Shown here: piece by piece, positions 34,637-47,800 of the stretch
Numbering within the stretch: position 1 is the first letter of the stretch
How the letters are laid out: every line of letters begins with the position of its first letter
Source: Pteria penguin
Taxonomy: Eukaryota; Mollusca; Bivalvia; Pterioida; Pteriidae
NCBI GenBank assembly: GCA_035048485.1
Contig: CM068583.1
Span: 19,505,341-19,569,340 of the forward strand
Reading direction: 5' to 3'
Length of the DNA stretch: 64,000 nt
Notes under the pieces: model-generated
The model's database searches: none
Told to the model about the DNA's origin: nothing
What the model saw: only the letters and a program-made list of their open reading frames with translations
Program-made: the position numbers and the translations under genes

Positions 34637-34689
34637 GGAATGGCTAGACGAATCCGTAATGGTTTAAATAGCGTGTTGACTTTTCATGG

Positions 34690-35549
34690 ATTTATTCGTA
34701 AGCTACGACCTCCCAGAAGTTACCCAGTCAGAGGCCCGATTGTTTGCAGATGATTGCCTACTATATCGCAGGATCAACAGCGAAGAGGATAGCGACATGC
34801 TGCAGAAGGACCTTACAGCACTTTAGAAATGGGAAAAAACGTGGCAGATGTCCTTCCATCCAGAGAAGTGTGTGGTAATTCAAGTAGCTACTAAAAGGAA
34901 GACTATACCAGCAAACTACAGTCTACACAACCATCACTGAGAAGTTGTTGACTCCAGCAAGTACTTGGGTGTTACGATTAGCAACGATCTACAATGGAAA
35001 AAGCATATTGATGCCATTACAGCCAAGGCAAACAGGACCCTGGGCTTTCTCCAACGAAACCTCAGAGGATGCAGAACAACAGCACGGGTCAAAGCATATG
35101 AAGCCATTGTACGTCCAACCCTGGAATATGCTGCCTCTATCTGGGACCCACACTCCGTCGGACAGATCAACCAGATAGAGAAAGTCCAACGAAGATCTGC
35201 ACGTTTTGCCACAAGAAATTACTGGGACAGGACACCAGGCAGTGTCACCAACATGGTCAACTCGTTAGGATGGGAACCACTACAGATAAGAAGAGTAAGG
35301 ATCCGCCTTCTACTGTTCTTCAAGATCAAGCACAACCTAGTGGCCATCCCAGCAGAGCAGTGTCTCATCCAGACTGACATCCGAATACCAACAACAAGGA
35401 GGAATGTATACCGGTTCTCTTTCTTCCCACGCACCATCAGGGATTGGAATAAACTACCATCATCAGTAACATCATCCTATTCTTTGGAGGAGTACCGGAC
35501 AACACTCAGCAACTTACCACCAGCTCAGTTTAGTACAGTGAGGAATTAA
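34690..35549 (+). pseudogene. LINE reverse-transcriptase C-terminal remnant
   Basis: Plus-strand translation begins DLPEVTQSEARLFADDCLLY, containing the F-A-D-D catalytic box of reverse transcriptases. It continues through SFHPEKCVVIQ and YLGVTISNDLQWKKHI, then a thumb-like region (RTLGFLQRN, LEYAASIWDPHS, RRSARF), and ends near LPSSVTSSYSLEEY. Stop codons interrupt it at about 34825 and 34938, and everything N-terminal to the FADD box is missing. This is a 5'-truncated, dead copy of a non-LTR element of the Jockey/CR1 type. The region to about 35835 is probably its 3' UTR, with a T run (35718-35742) and AGAAGAAGAA at the end. Confidence 0.85.
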
Positions 35550-36179
35550 GATTTTATTGTTTTAATTGTAACACCCTGACCTTTTCACACAACTAACCGG
35601 GCCTTCTATCTAGCGCAACGCGAAAAGGGGTCCAGACCCAGAAACCTAATAAACCCGAGCACACACAAAACTTTCCTACATGTACCTCACTCATGCACAA
35701 TCTAAAACCTTACTCCTCTTTTTTTTTTTTTTTTTTTTTTTTTACTGCCTTCTGAAGCTTTTATCTTGACTGCCACATGAAGTATGACACTCATTTATGA
35801 GTACACTTCGTAATGGAAGAAGAAGAACGAAATTGAGTAATTATGTTTAGCATGTTACTAAAGTATACCGAAACACTTTCACACATGTAACTAACAATGA
35901 CCATTCATGTAATATCACTTAAGACTGACGACAGAATTAAATGAAATCCGGAACGGCTTGAACACCTGCACTTTGGAAAGTTATTTTGTGGTCTCTACCT
36001 AGACTGACAGTGCCATTCGAATGTGGCAGTGCCTGTCTAGATCTTAAAATATCTTCGCGCAGCGATAGCAAGCAAGAGCAGGTAACTCCAGTCTAGTCTT
36101 TACTAACCATTTAAATCAGGCCGAGTAATCTTTATGCATTCTTTACAACTCGTATCAGATACTTCTTATATCTGTAACT

Positions 36180-36440
36180 GCAATTGGAGATAAGAGCGAT
36201 ATATTTACATGAGACCCTTCCCCTTTACACCAGGTTGCTGCTCTATATATTTACATGTGACCCTTCCCCTTTACACTAAGTTGCTGCTCTATATATTTAC
36301 ATGTGACCCTTCCCCTTTACACCAGGTTGCTGCTCTATACTTTTACATGTGACCCTTCCCCTTTACACCAGGTTGCTGCTCTATATATTTACATGTGACC
36401 CTTCCCCTTTACACCAGGTTGCTGCTCTATATATTTACGT
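36180..36440. repeat. Tandem repeat, 5 units of 46 bp
   Basis: TATTTACATGTGACCCTTCC and CCTTTACACCAGGTTGCTGC recur at 46-bp steps, very regularly. The flanking 35836-36179 and 36441-36860 hold no recognised gene. Confidence 0.9.
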
Positions 36441-36862
36441 AAACATGACAACCGTATCCGGGTATTTTTTCGAAATGAATCTTTATTTTCAATGCCTGAA
36501 TATAGGGTTTTTAACTACAAACGAATATAGAATAGATTATCAAGTCATGCACTGCACAAATGGAAGGGCATAGCCAGGAAGGTGTATTTGAGATTTGCTG
36601 CACTTAAGTTTTTACCCGATTCATAGGCAAATTTTATCAACAAAAGACTGACCTTTTTCTTCTTGACAAAGTGTAACCACCAAGAGATGGACACTCGCTT
36701 TTCCCCAAATCGTTGGATCTGTCACTAACAAACCGGTTTTAACTGGTCACGATACACAAACTCTATACCTGTAATGCGTTCTCCATGCTTTATAAACGTA
36801 CTGAATATATGTACATCAGAAGTCACGTATCCTGTCACTTTAAAAAAGTACACTTAGGGCAC

Positions 36863-36865
<3 letters not shown>

Positions 36866-36945
<80 letters not shown>
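36866..36945. repeat. (TA)n microsatellite, 80 bp
   Basis: Uninterrupted TA run, directly followed by the repeat at 36948. Confidence 0.97.
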
Positions 36946-36947
<2 letters not shown>

Positions 36948-36948
<1 letters not shown>

Positions 36949-37198
36949 GGGAGGATTTAGAGGAGACCCCCCCCCCGTTTCGCCACATAATTACAAATGA
37001 AAAACCCAAATTTGGCACCCAAATGACCGAGTAGTTTGACTAAAGCACTTGTGGGCCCCCTCTTTTCCAAAATCATGCATGTATGTAATATTTGGGCATT
37101 TTTGGGGTTGGACACCCCCCACCCCCCTTTCGTCTAAGAGAAAAAATTACCTTTTTTGGTTGGACCCCCTCTGACAAAAATTTCTGGATCCGCGCATG
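36948..37198. mobile_element. Dispersed repeat with inverted ends
   Basis: Left end GGGGAGGATTTAGAGG with a C run, right end ACAAAAATTTCTGGATCCGC; the interior holds GGACACCCCCCACCCCCC. It resembles the element at 25362-25550. Non-coding. Confidence 0.45.
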
Positions 37199-38150
37199 TA
37201 CAATAGCCCATCTGATTATAGACTATTTGAAATATCCTCAATTCGTAAAAAATACTATGTAGTACGTTGAAAAATGTTGAACTTCTGAGTGTGTGCATAG
37301 TCATTTATTTATATACATGTACCTTCCCCTGTGAAAATGAGCAGTGATGTAGCACGACTTCCCATTGCGATGTTTTCCAGAAGGCGGAATGCGTACTCCA
37401 ATATGGCCATATGCATATTAGTGACGTCACGCGGCAAAACACTATTCTGTGTAAGCAGAGACATATATACGTGTACATATGTCTCTGACATGGTACAGTG
37501 TACAGAATATATCAGAAATATAATGTACCTTGTGCCCTTGCACACTGGCGAGTTTGAAGCAACCCACCACCCCTCCTTCCATTTCCTTGTTCTTTCCGAT
37601 TCCTTTGTTCGGTATGTAGAAAAATAGAATTTAAATGAAGACACTTACCTTGCGCATAAACGTGCATGTGTAGCACATATTTTTCACATGCAGCAAACAC
37701 TTACCGCATAGATCAATGTTTTTTCTATTTATGTATTAAGATCGATTAAGTGTACACGTTGTGTGGATAGGATTTGACAGTATTCAGTACTGTTACGACT
37801 CTTTACACTGTAGTCTGAAGCATTGACTACTCAGTGATAAGGATTTTGTACACTTCAAGACGAAACAAGTCAAATTTTGTAAGAGAACTTTTTAATCAGG
37901 GGAAGGGAGGTCGGATCAAAAATTTGAATAAGGTTTAGATCTGCTCATGGTTCGTATATGATATATACCGATAGTTAGTATTAGTATACTATAGATTGCA
38001 TAACTTCTCCTAACTTTATGTACAGCAGTCACTAAGTACTAAGTAGTCGCTGTATGACGTAGGTGAAAGGCAGTTGTCTACAGCGCTCAGAGGCGCGAAG
38101 ATAACACACCGGACCTACTTCATCTATACAGTGGAAAATGTTTAGTAGGG
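37199..38150. other. Intergenic; overlapping chance frames
   Basis: Open frames of about 100 codons lie on both strands at 37309-37644, but neither shows a domain, splice signals or recognisable composition. No gene is called. Confidence 0.4.
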
Positions 38151-38151
38151 G

Positions 38152-38232
38152 TAGTCCGGTTTCCGCGGCCTTCCGATGTTCAAAGAACGAACAAAAACAT
38201 TCTTTGAATATCGAAAGGCCTCGGGAACCAGG
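38152..38232. repeat. Imperfect hairpin, stem about 33 bp
   Basis: CCGGTTTCCGCGGCCTTCCG and ATGTTCAAAGAA on the left pair with TTCTTTGAATAT and CGAAAGGCCTCGGGAACCAGG on the right. Confidence 0.7.
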
Positions 38233-38489
38233 CTGTTAGTAGTGGCAAATACTCTGGTAGTGGAGATTATCAGGAGGTTACTAGTCATGTGATCACTTTT
38301 GATAAATATCGAAAGTTATAAAAAGACACAATTAAAGCTATAGCATTTGAACGGCAGATTGATTAACGTTCCTTCCAACTCTAACACGTCATAATGTAAT
38401 TTGACATATTTGTGATCAATTTGTATTGTACAAATAAGAGTAACAAAAGATTTATAAAAACAGAGGTGACACAGTCACCGGATGCTCGC

Positions 38490-39000
38490 ATGCTGTGGCA
38501 AAACACGTAATGTCCTACATTCTGACCCCACCCCAACCCCCAAAAGATGTGTTTTGCAAGTCAAGTGCGAGAAACTCTTAGATGAACTAACAGTTCAAGT
38601 TTGGTTACTGTATCTTCATCTAAACTTTTAAAAAAGACAAATTTCAATGTCCTACATTTTGACCCTGCTCCGCCACCCGGGGCATGTGGTGTCAGTCAAG
38701 TGTGAGAAACTTTAGGTGAACTAACAGTCCAAGTTTGGTTACTGTATCTCCGTCTAATCTTAAATAAAAGTAAAAAAAAAGACTTGATGTATCATTAATG
38801 GTATGAAAGAGATCAAGATGAACACCAAATTAATTTGTGTTCACTAAAGAGTGAAATCAAGGTCAAGGTCACCAAATTTCGGGACAGTCGGAAAGAACTC
38901 ATCAATGTCTACAAACCCACCAAGTTTGACATAAGTATCATTAATGGTATTCAAGAAACCAAGCTACATGTAAAGGCAAATTGTTGACGACTTACAGATG
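38490..39000. repeat. Diverged two-copy repeat
   Basis: TGTCCTACATTCTGACCCCA and AGTTTGGTTACTGTATCT recur at about 38510-38640 and 38648-38760. The remainder to 39060 resembles the non-coding ends of dispersed repeats (GACGACTTACAGATGGTCGG). Confidence 0.5.
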
Positions 39001-39076
39001 GTCGGACGGACTTCGCGAAGTCATGGACCGGACTTGCATTGCAATGCGGTCAACAAAAGTTTAAAAAGAAAAGCAA

Positions 39077-39422
39077 AACCATTGATATTTCAACATCCTA
39101 ACATTTGCCCTATCATTTCATTATAGCTAATGACCCCCGCCCCCAGGGCTAAATCAAGGATATGGGACATGGGTAGATATTTTAATTCATTAGTAGTTTC
39201 CATTCACATAACCAAAAAAATAATAAAAAAATAATAATAACCCCCCCCCCCCACACACACACACACACACACACAAAAGCATTAAATTTCAACATCTTAA
39301 CATTTGCCCTATTATTAAATTATAGCCAATGACCCCCGCCCCCAGGGCTAAATCAAGGAGGGTGTAATGATATGGGACATGGGTAGATATTTTAATTCAT
39401 TACTAGTTTCCATTCACATAAC
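39077..39422. repeat. Tandem duplication of about 140 bp separated by C and CA runs
   Basis: Copies at 39077-39211 and 39278-39422 share AACATTTGCCCTAT, AATGACCCCCGCCCCCAGGG and GATATGGGACATGGGTAGAT. Between them lie a C run (39241-39252) and a CA microsatellite (39253-39274). Short further fragments occur at about 39450 and 40255. Confidence 0.8.
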
Positions 39423-40550
39423 AAAAGAATATAAAGAAACATAAATACATTGATATCTGAACACCTTAACATTTCATTATATCACATGAGTTATCCCTAT
39501 CCCAAGAGGATTCAGAAGCTTATTGGGAATAGTTAATAGGAATATATTAGCATAATACATTAAGTTAAAATACAACAAGAGCAACGCCTAGCATGGCATA
39601 ATACACCCGTCGCTTAATTCGGACAGGATCAATTCGCATATGGCAGGAGTTTCATGAAAAACATCTGACATTTACTAAAGCTAATTGCGTTTCATAGCTT
39701 TTTATCATAGGAATAAGTCCAAGGGCAATAACTCCTGCAAAAATGGTCCTATCAAACCCATCTTCGAACTTGACCTGAATCTTACCTTGATACATCTGTA
39801 TACCAAATATATGGACAACGAACGGTAGAGGACCTGACAAAAATCAACGGACATCTACCGGACAAGTAACAGATATACCGGACAACAAACCTTAAAGGAC
39901 CGGACAAAGTGGACAGCGAACGGATAGTGAAAAGATATGCAATATTTTTGAGAAAAAAAAATCTTGAAATTTTTTAGTACAACCCCCCCCCCCCCCCTCT
40001 AACACCCCCTCCTAAAATTATAAATTTCTCAAAAATGAAGAAAAAGATATCAATACCTGTAAAATATGTGATAGTTTGTACATTTCACTTGTTTCATGCT
40101 AAATTTCATAATGTTTTTACATAAATTAGATTTTTAATGAATTTTCAAAAAAACAAAACCCTTGAAATTTATAAGTCAAAGGGCCATAAATCCGTCAAAA
40201 GTGATCAATCGCAACAAAACTCGAACTGGTACTGATGCTGCTTTCTAAGACTTTAACATTTGCCCTATCATTCTGTATATGGGCACTGATGGGGATGCCT
40301 GGAATATAGCAATAGCTTTTCTGCACTTAAGTGCAGGCGCACTAAAACATTATATGGTGTACATATTCATTGAACAAACAACAAAATGATAGATTTATCA
40401 CCCTTTGTGAGAATAAAAAACTGCTAATCTGCAAACTATGATCGAAAACCTTAAGTAAGAAGTGAACAGTGCCCCCCTCCCCCCTTTCTGCATATTTCTG
40501 GATCCGTCAGATGTCCACCCCACAGTCCAACTAGATGAATAGACATTGAA
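39423..40550. other. Intergenic, repeat fragments
   Basis: Contains a short stretch where ACCGGACAA/GGACAACGAACGG-like phrases recur (39820-39930), a C run (39983-39997), and no recognised gene. Confidence 0.45.
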
Positions 40551-40561
40551 CAGTTAGAGTT

Positions 40562-40816
40562 TGTTTGTTTGATTATTGTTTTACGTCACTCCTCGATTAT
40601 TTCACTTATATGGTGACGGCATCTGCCTGATACATTGCATACAAATTTAGACCTTTGCAACGAACCCACCCGAAGCAGTGAGGTATCTTTTACGTGCCAC
40701 GCCTACAATGACACGGGACCTCAGTTTTTACTGTCTCATCCGAAAGACAGAACACCGGTGTGCCCCGGGCGGGAGTCGAACCCGCGACCTTATCCTTATC
40801 CTTATCCACTAGGCCA
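40562..40816 (-). mobile_element. tRNA-derived SINE, copy C, with hexamer expansion in its head
   Basis: Same family as copies A, B, D and E. Flanked by CAGTTAGAGTT at 40551-40561 and 40817-40827 (perfect 11-bp target duplication). B box read on the minus strand is GGGTTCGACTCCC. The expected D-arm/anticodon segment is replaced by a short (TTATCC) tandem (40788-40806), so the tRNA-like head is rearranged. Confidence 0.88.
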
Positions 40817-41164
40817 CAGTTAGAGTTCCATGCACATATTTAAAGAGGAAAATATACGTTATTGAGCAGAATTATTTGACGCTTGATATGTTGAGAATGT
40901 TTTACAGTACTTACTTGACTGTGAAACAAAAATAAGGACGAAATATCAGAAGTGTAAAAAATCTTTTTATTAAAATAAGAATTTTGCTGCAGTTCATAAA
41001 TAATTATTATGAAATATGATGTATACACATAAATAAATTAAATAGCTAACAAATACTTTTCAAGGAAAACACCAAACAAACAGGAGGCCCATTGGACCAA
41101 AGATGCCCACTTTGAAGTGCACAGTACGCATTCTTAATGAATAAAATAATACTGTTTATTTACT

Positions 41165-41435
41165 AATCATATATGCCACACCTGATTATTTCAGCCATAA
41201 TGTGGCAATGTTTAGTGGTGGCAGTGGTAGCCAGTGGTGGAGTATATCACCACAACTGATTATTTCAGCCATATTGTGGCAATGTTTAGTGGTGGAGGTG
41301 GTAGCCAGTGGTGGAGTATAACACCACACCTGATTGTTTCAGCCATATTGTGGCAGTTAGTGTTAAGTGGTGGAGGTGGTAGCCAGTGGTGGAGTATCAC
41401 ACCACACCAGACTATGTCAGCAATATGGTGGCAAA
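41165..41435. repeat. Tandem repeat, about 3.5 units of 70-80 bp
   Basis: CACACCTGATTATTTCAGCC, ATATTGTGGCAATGTTTAGTG and GTAGCCAGTGGTGGAGTAT recur. The 80-codon open frame over it follows the repeat (SQWWSITPH twice) and is not considered a gene. Confidence 0.85.
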
Positions 41436-41826
41436 AGGCTACAGTGAGTTCAAGTACAATGCTTCAATTCACCTGACCACTAAGGCCTCAATACAGAATA
41501 CCGAAATTAATAAAAAATGCAACAATTCCTCTGAATCAGTTTTGTAGCCATAATTCACTGTATGACGATAAAAGTTTAAGAACAAAAATACATGATAAGT
41601 ATCTTATAGGTCATCCCCATTGAAAGTAAAGACATTCTGAAAACCAGAGGCGCCAACATCCATATCATTTAACTGACAAAACTAGTTTGTTTTGTGGGAT
41701 TTAAGTGATGCTTTAAAACTCATATTTTGAAATAGGATGCAGGATGTTACCCACACCACAGGGGGCATAACTCTGAAATCAAATTTCCACAATTGATTAG
41801 ACTCTTAATAGAACGCTTATTTCTTT

Positions 41827-44800
41827 CTATGACTTCCTCTTGTCTAAGATATCATCTATATCGTTAATTACTTTAGAGGTCCTAAGTAAAGCCTGTCGCA
41901 CAGAATGAAAACCCTGTAGCATCTCAAGATTTGAAAACTGATCTGCCCTCATACTATTTGTATTACTGAAATCACTTGATGGATGAGAATTTGACTCAGT
42001 TCGGAAACTATTACTCTGTTCTCTGGAGAGATGGGAGTAATCTATATGAGGAGTTCCACTTTGGTAACTATGCGGTAAATGAGAATCACTGTTCGTGGTA
42101 TATGAATGGTAAACTGGTACAGATGGTTTGGTAATGGAAGCCTGATCAGAAGCTCTGTCTGTTATACCCATGTGGCCAGATGACGATGAGTAAGAATTAT
42201 ATGCATCTCTTGGTGAACTGTTGGTCTTTGATTCTGAGGAATGTGTTGATACTGTAGGAATTCTATGATCAACAATATCTGGTTGCAGTTAAGAAATTTT
42301 TAAGATCAAACAAACTGGGTATCTTCTTATCAGGAATATTTTCACTTTTATGGTAACAGGAGTTATTTCTTGCAAATTTCTTAGTACGAAGTGGACACCT
42401 GGGTACTTTAATGTATTAAGAGTATTCTTGGTATATAGTGTAGCTTTACACTGTATTCATCACATGTTTACCTCAAATGACCAAGGTCTGGTAAACTTTG
42501 AATCTGGCACTTTCCAATTACAAGGTAAACTAAACAACCAATCTGTTCTGCACAGATATAACATTTTGGTAAAAATTTATGTCTATGTTTACTGCAGAAA
42601 AATCCATTCATGTTCACTTAGTGCCATAATTCTACATGTCCTGAACATCTTTCCATTTAAAAATTTAACGATTAAGATTAGAATTTGTGTCAAACTCCAT
42701 ATACCTTGCTTCACATTATATGATATTTGTTTTGTATCTAGCTTATCCAAAAATATATCAGGAACTCTTGATTAATTTCATCTTTTTCTAACATTAAACC
42801 TTACATTTATTGTATCCACCCTGCAAAATATTACATAATGCTGTTTCACTGTATACTTGCTACATCCCTATTCAGTCAAACGTATTAAAAACTTTGTGCT
42901 AACTTTGTGAAAAAACAAAGGGTGACAGGAGAGATAAAAGACAGACAGATCAACCAAATGCTTCATTTTCACAGATTATTCTAACCAGGGACTTAAAGGA
43001 AATTAAAAGATACAATTAAAGCACTGGATTTTCTGTAATTCTTTTGAAATCAATCTGAAAATTAAAAAACATATCAATTAAAGAGGAAACACTATTTATT
43101 TCATGTTTCACTTTTTCCTGTCATTCTATTGTTAATTGTTAGAATATTTTGTTTCCTACCTACTCTCTCTTCTCTTCAAATTCATAAAATTTTGATTTCT
43201 TTCTCCATTTAGAATTTCTTATTATGTGTACTTTACAACTGTCCTGAACTGTTTAACTTACTGTTCATGTGTAACTTGTTTTTCACGCTCCCTATAAAAG
43301 TCTTTTCTTTTGGAAGGAGAACTGTTCACCCAGGCAGCCCATTCCAAAGCAGAATCTGTATACCTGTCATAACAAATCTCAAACTCAACAGAAATATTCT
43401 ATCATAATATTTTGTGGTTTTATTGATTGATTGATTAATTTTTGTTTACGTCACACCATGAATATTTCACGTATATGGTGACGGCATCTGCCTGATGCAG
43501 GGCATACAAATTTTGACCTTTGCAACGGACCCATCCGAAGCAGTGAGGGATCTTTAACATGCCATGCATACCACGACAAGGGGCCTCGGTTTTTATTGTC
43601 TCATCCGAAAGACATGACACCGGCATGACTAGAGTGGGACTCAAACCCCAGCCTCCCGATCAGAAGTCTGACGCGATACCACTAGGCCACGTCGGCTTAA
43701 TATTTTGTGGCATTTTCCTTAAATATATATGTATCAAATCATAACAGTACTATGTTAATTTAAAATATGTCAGAACATTTTGCCATCTCCACTATCTGTG
43801 AAACTTTCTAGAAACCAATTAATTAATTAAAATGTTTACTTTCTATATAATCCTGGTTTTCGTACATTGACAATTTGATATTGTCCATTAGGCAGGAGAA
43901 GCTTACAGAACCCCAGACGTGACTCTGCATTCACCTTCATTGCTCCTGGTGTCATCTGGTCTCTACATAACTGTAATATCAATAAGATAATTCTCCAAGT
44001 CAAATGGATACTGACAGTGAGTCTCTTAGTTACAAGTAATTCATGTTATATGACCACATAAAATAAATTTGTCTTGTTACGACCAGACCAAGCCTAAACA
44101 TGTCCTAGCTTTCTATGACTAATACTTTTTAAATTAGAAAAGCAATCAGAACTAAGACTTGAGAAACTTGGGGATGATTAAACACAGGCTGGTATCTGGA
44201 CACATACATACACATGTTTTATAATTCAACGAAATATTGAGACAATAATAAACTTGTGACTGACATACCAACAGGCTGAACTCTTTTTTTGTGACAGATT
44301 TTATAGTGTAGGACGTTCAAAGTAAACTGCGCAAGTCACTAAACCAAATGTTCACAAAGGTGTTCAAAATGTTTTCATTTACACAGGGAAGCATATCTTC
44401 CTGGTTACTATGCTTCAGGTAGTATGTAGAAAGGTTTACACTCACACAGCTTACAGTAATTTTGTTTTATGTGTGTATTATCAGTCTTTCCGAAAACTTT
44501 TTCAGGTCACTAGCCAGTAAGGCTAGTGGTCATCATAAATCTACTAGCCAATGAAAATTTTTACTAGCCCGAACTGAAAGATTCTAAAATATTCAAAACA
44601 AAATCATTCTTTATATTAAAGGTAACATTTATTTTCGGCGGTTCCTCGTTCTGCTTTCTCTTTTTATTGGCCATGGCCAGTGACCCTGCTTTCAAAGCCT
44701 CAAAGGCATTCATCTTGAAACTAATAACTCTGTCACTTTAACTGTCAATCCGGCAAATCGGGAGAAAAAACGTGCACACGAGGCATGATCATAAAAACGC

Positions 44801-47800
44801 TTGAAATGATGTACCATTGTATTAAAAAGTGCATGCATGACCACGACAAGAAAGAACGACTAGTGTGAAGTACAGTTCCTTCTGCGAAACTACAATCGAT
44901 TTTTACTAGCCAGTCGGGCTACCCACTGGCCTGATTTTACTAGCCCGAGCCGAAAATTACTAGCCTCAGGCGTCGGGCTAGTGAGTTTTGGGTAAGACTG
45001 TATTATGAGTGTCCAAAACTATGCACTCACATAGAGAAATATAAGGACAAACTGTAGCTACCATATTATCCTGATAACTGTTACATATAAATATAGATAT
45101 AACACTGATCAGCTGATCATTCGATGATTTACATTTTTTTTCTCTCTAAAATACCTACCATGTGACCTGTTTCATCACTGTGTTGTAAGCAGTCTTCAAT
45201 TCTCTTAGAGAAATCACAGTCCATATCCAATGATGTTCTGTCTTCAAATAAGATTCTAACATGACCACTGGAAAAAGCAGAGAACCGGCCATATCCAGGG
45301 ACAGTACATTCTTCCAGGAGATGAGTGGACAATGGCTCAACAATGGCTGATTGGTGCTGTTAGAACAGAAAAACATGGTCATCAAACAAACATCAATACT
45401 GTGTAGGGAAGATCTTCTAAAGGCTTTTCATTCTTTTGATTTACCTTGGTATTAATACACTAAACAGACAAAATTCAATTCACATAATGAACATTTTTGA
45501 AAATTCACATCATGCTCTTCAAATGGAGTACACATCAATAAAAAGTTCTAACAAGTGTACACAGACAATAATGTTCAATTAGAGGTGGGGGCAGATTACA
45601 CACACATCACATTCTCAAAGTATGAGTATATGTAACAGGGCAATATCCTGTTATCTGCCCTGCTATTCTTCATCTCTTGTATGTATGGGATATAAAAATG
45701 TACGTTATATGTAAATAACAAATGTTTATTTGACTGCAATAACATGTTTATATGTTTTATTATTTCCCATGTGTTTTAGGGACAAGAAAAACGATATTGC
45801 CATATATGGACACCGAGAAGATGAATGGATGAATGAAAAAAAAAGATTGCTGAAAAGGATGGATGGATGTGCAGATGGACAGTTGAATATTGACAGGTTG
45901 AAAAGGGGGATGAATAGTGGGATGAATGTTCAGATGGAAAGGTTATACTCACTTTCCAACAACACACATCAGATCCTGTAATCATCTTGTCTTCTTGATT
46001 AGCCTGGATAACAAATCTAAAACAAGACATTCAAACTCTTAAATTCTCCATTTATGACATGATTATTTTTAAAATGCAGATCAGGAAAATTGCATATTTG
46101 GGTGCATGGGGATTCCCATATCTGCTAAACAATATAGAACATAAAATTTACGAACATGTTTAATCTTTCCAACAACTGATCTGATAAAGCATGAAAGTGG
46201 TGTCCTATCTATGCTGGTATTTACTGACTGAAGGTTATATTGGTGATTTGAAATATATACTCTTTTTTGTTAGATACCTCTTCAACAGTATCAAAGTACT
46301 GACATTATGGTGCAGTATGAGGAATTTCTTCAGGGGGATTGTGTGCTTATTCATGACTACATAATAAAATGTTTTCCTAAGATACAGACGGACGGCCACA
46401 GGTCACACTCATTCTTGACTGTGCAAATAAAATGCATTTAAAGATTCAAAGAATGACCACCCAGGTCAAACTAATAGATGCCTATACTAATGCATGTCTA
46501 CTTTCTACACTACTAAAATTCAGTACCTGTTTGCATGGGAGTAAGCTAAAGTAGATAGGGCTATTCAGCATATTTATCATAATAAAATTTCATCAATATA
46601 CCAGTTCACTGTCCCTTACAATAAGAATGGCCATAATGTTCAACAATGAGATTTGAAACAAAAACTTTAGGTTTACCTGTAAGTTTTTTTTATTCAGACT
46701 ACCTAACCCTCTCAAATTACCATGCAGTGAACATATAAAATGTACAAGTTTTATTAAATGAAGTTTTGTTTGAAGTTTTTTCTTTTTTGGTTTATGCCAA
46801 TTTCAAGAATTTTTCAATTACTAGTATAATATGGTGGCACTAAAAATGCTGGGCTCAGCTTTTAACCTGCAGTTCAGCAACCTTACCATGTCCAGACTTA
46901 TCCTTGGCTCAAGCTCAAAATGTGCCCTCTACACAAAGTATCCGTCTGACTTGATTAAGTAATGATTGGTCTGGTGAGGTGAAAATACACGAAACTTTAC
47001 ACTTGCCAAGGCCAACTTTCTAGCTGATACACTAGGTTTCAATTGTTATTTAAAGTTTTGTAACATCAGAGTTCTCACTAATTTAAGACAGTAAGTCCAG
47101 GACTCATGAAAATTGGTCTGAACTAGTAAAAACAAGATAGATTTGTTAAACATGAATGCCCCATGCAGGATCAAAGTCCAAATTAGGCAAATCTAAATTG
47201 TAGGTCAAAGCTCACAGTCCAGATCAGAAGGTCTTGGTGTAATTTGAAAGGGCTTTATTAGTGGTATGTGCGTGCCAAATATGAAGTCTCTATCTCTCAC
47301 CGTTCAAAAGTTAAGGTGAAGGTTAATGTTGACAGCAGACAGACACCAAACAGACAGACAGATCAAAAACAATATGCTCCTAATCTATTGATCCTGGGGC
47401 ATAAAAAATTCCAACTTCCAAAATATTTTCCTTAAAAGGGACCTGCCGTTTCACTTTCGGAACAAAACATTTCAAATCCCACTGAGAACACTTATAATAT
47501 GAGTACCTGTTTGCTCTTTTCACAAGTTTCTCTAAGGAATATGGGGCACCTGGAGGTGTAGGAGGAAGAGATTTAACAGAATATGTTCTTTCATCGACTT
47601 CACCCTGCAGAAAATGTAATGATTAACATTCAAGTTTTTGATAAAAGATGGTTAAAAGAGTTGTGAAATACAACTTTTTTAAACACTGTTGACATAAATT
47701 TGATTAAGAATGATTTAAGGAGTCAGTGCCATGACTAGGTCAATATTAATAACTTTCATGCATTAATGCATGTTTTGTCTTGCGTTTTATAAAAAGTAGT

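Noticed and set aside
37309..37644. Overlapping 98- and 111-codon frames on opposite strands
   Set aside because: No splice signals, domain or codon pattern favours either.
42350..42775. 141-codon plus-strand frame
   Set aside because: It lies antisense in a C5orf34 intron, has AT-driven hydrophobic composition and no recognisable domain.
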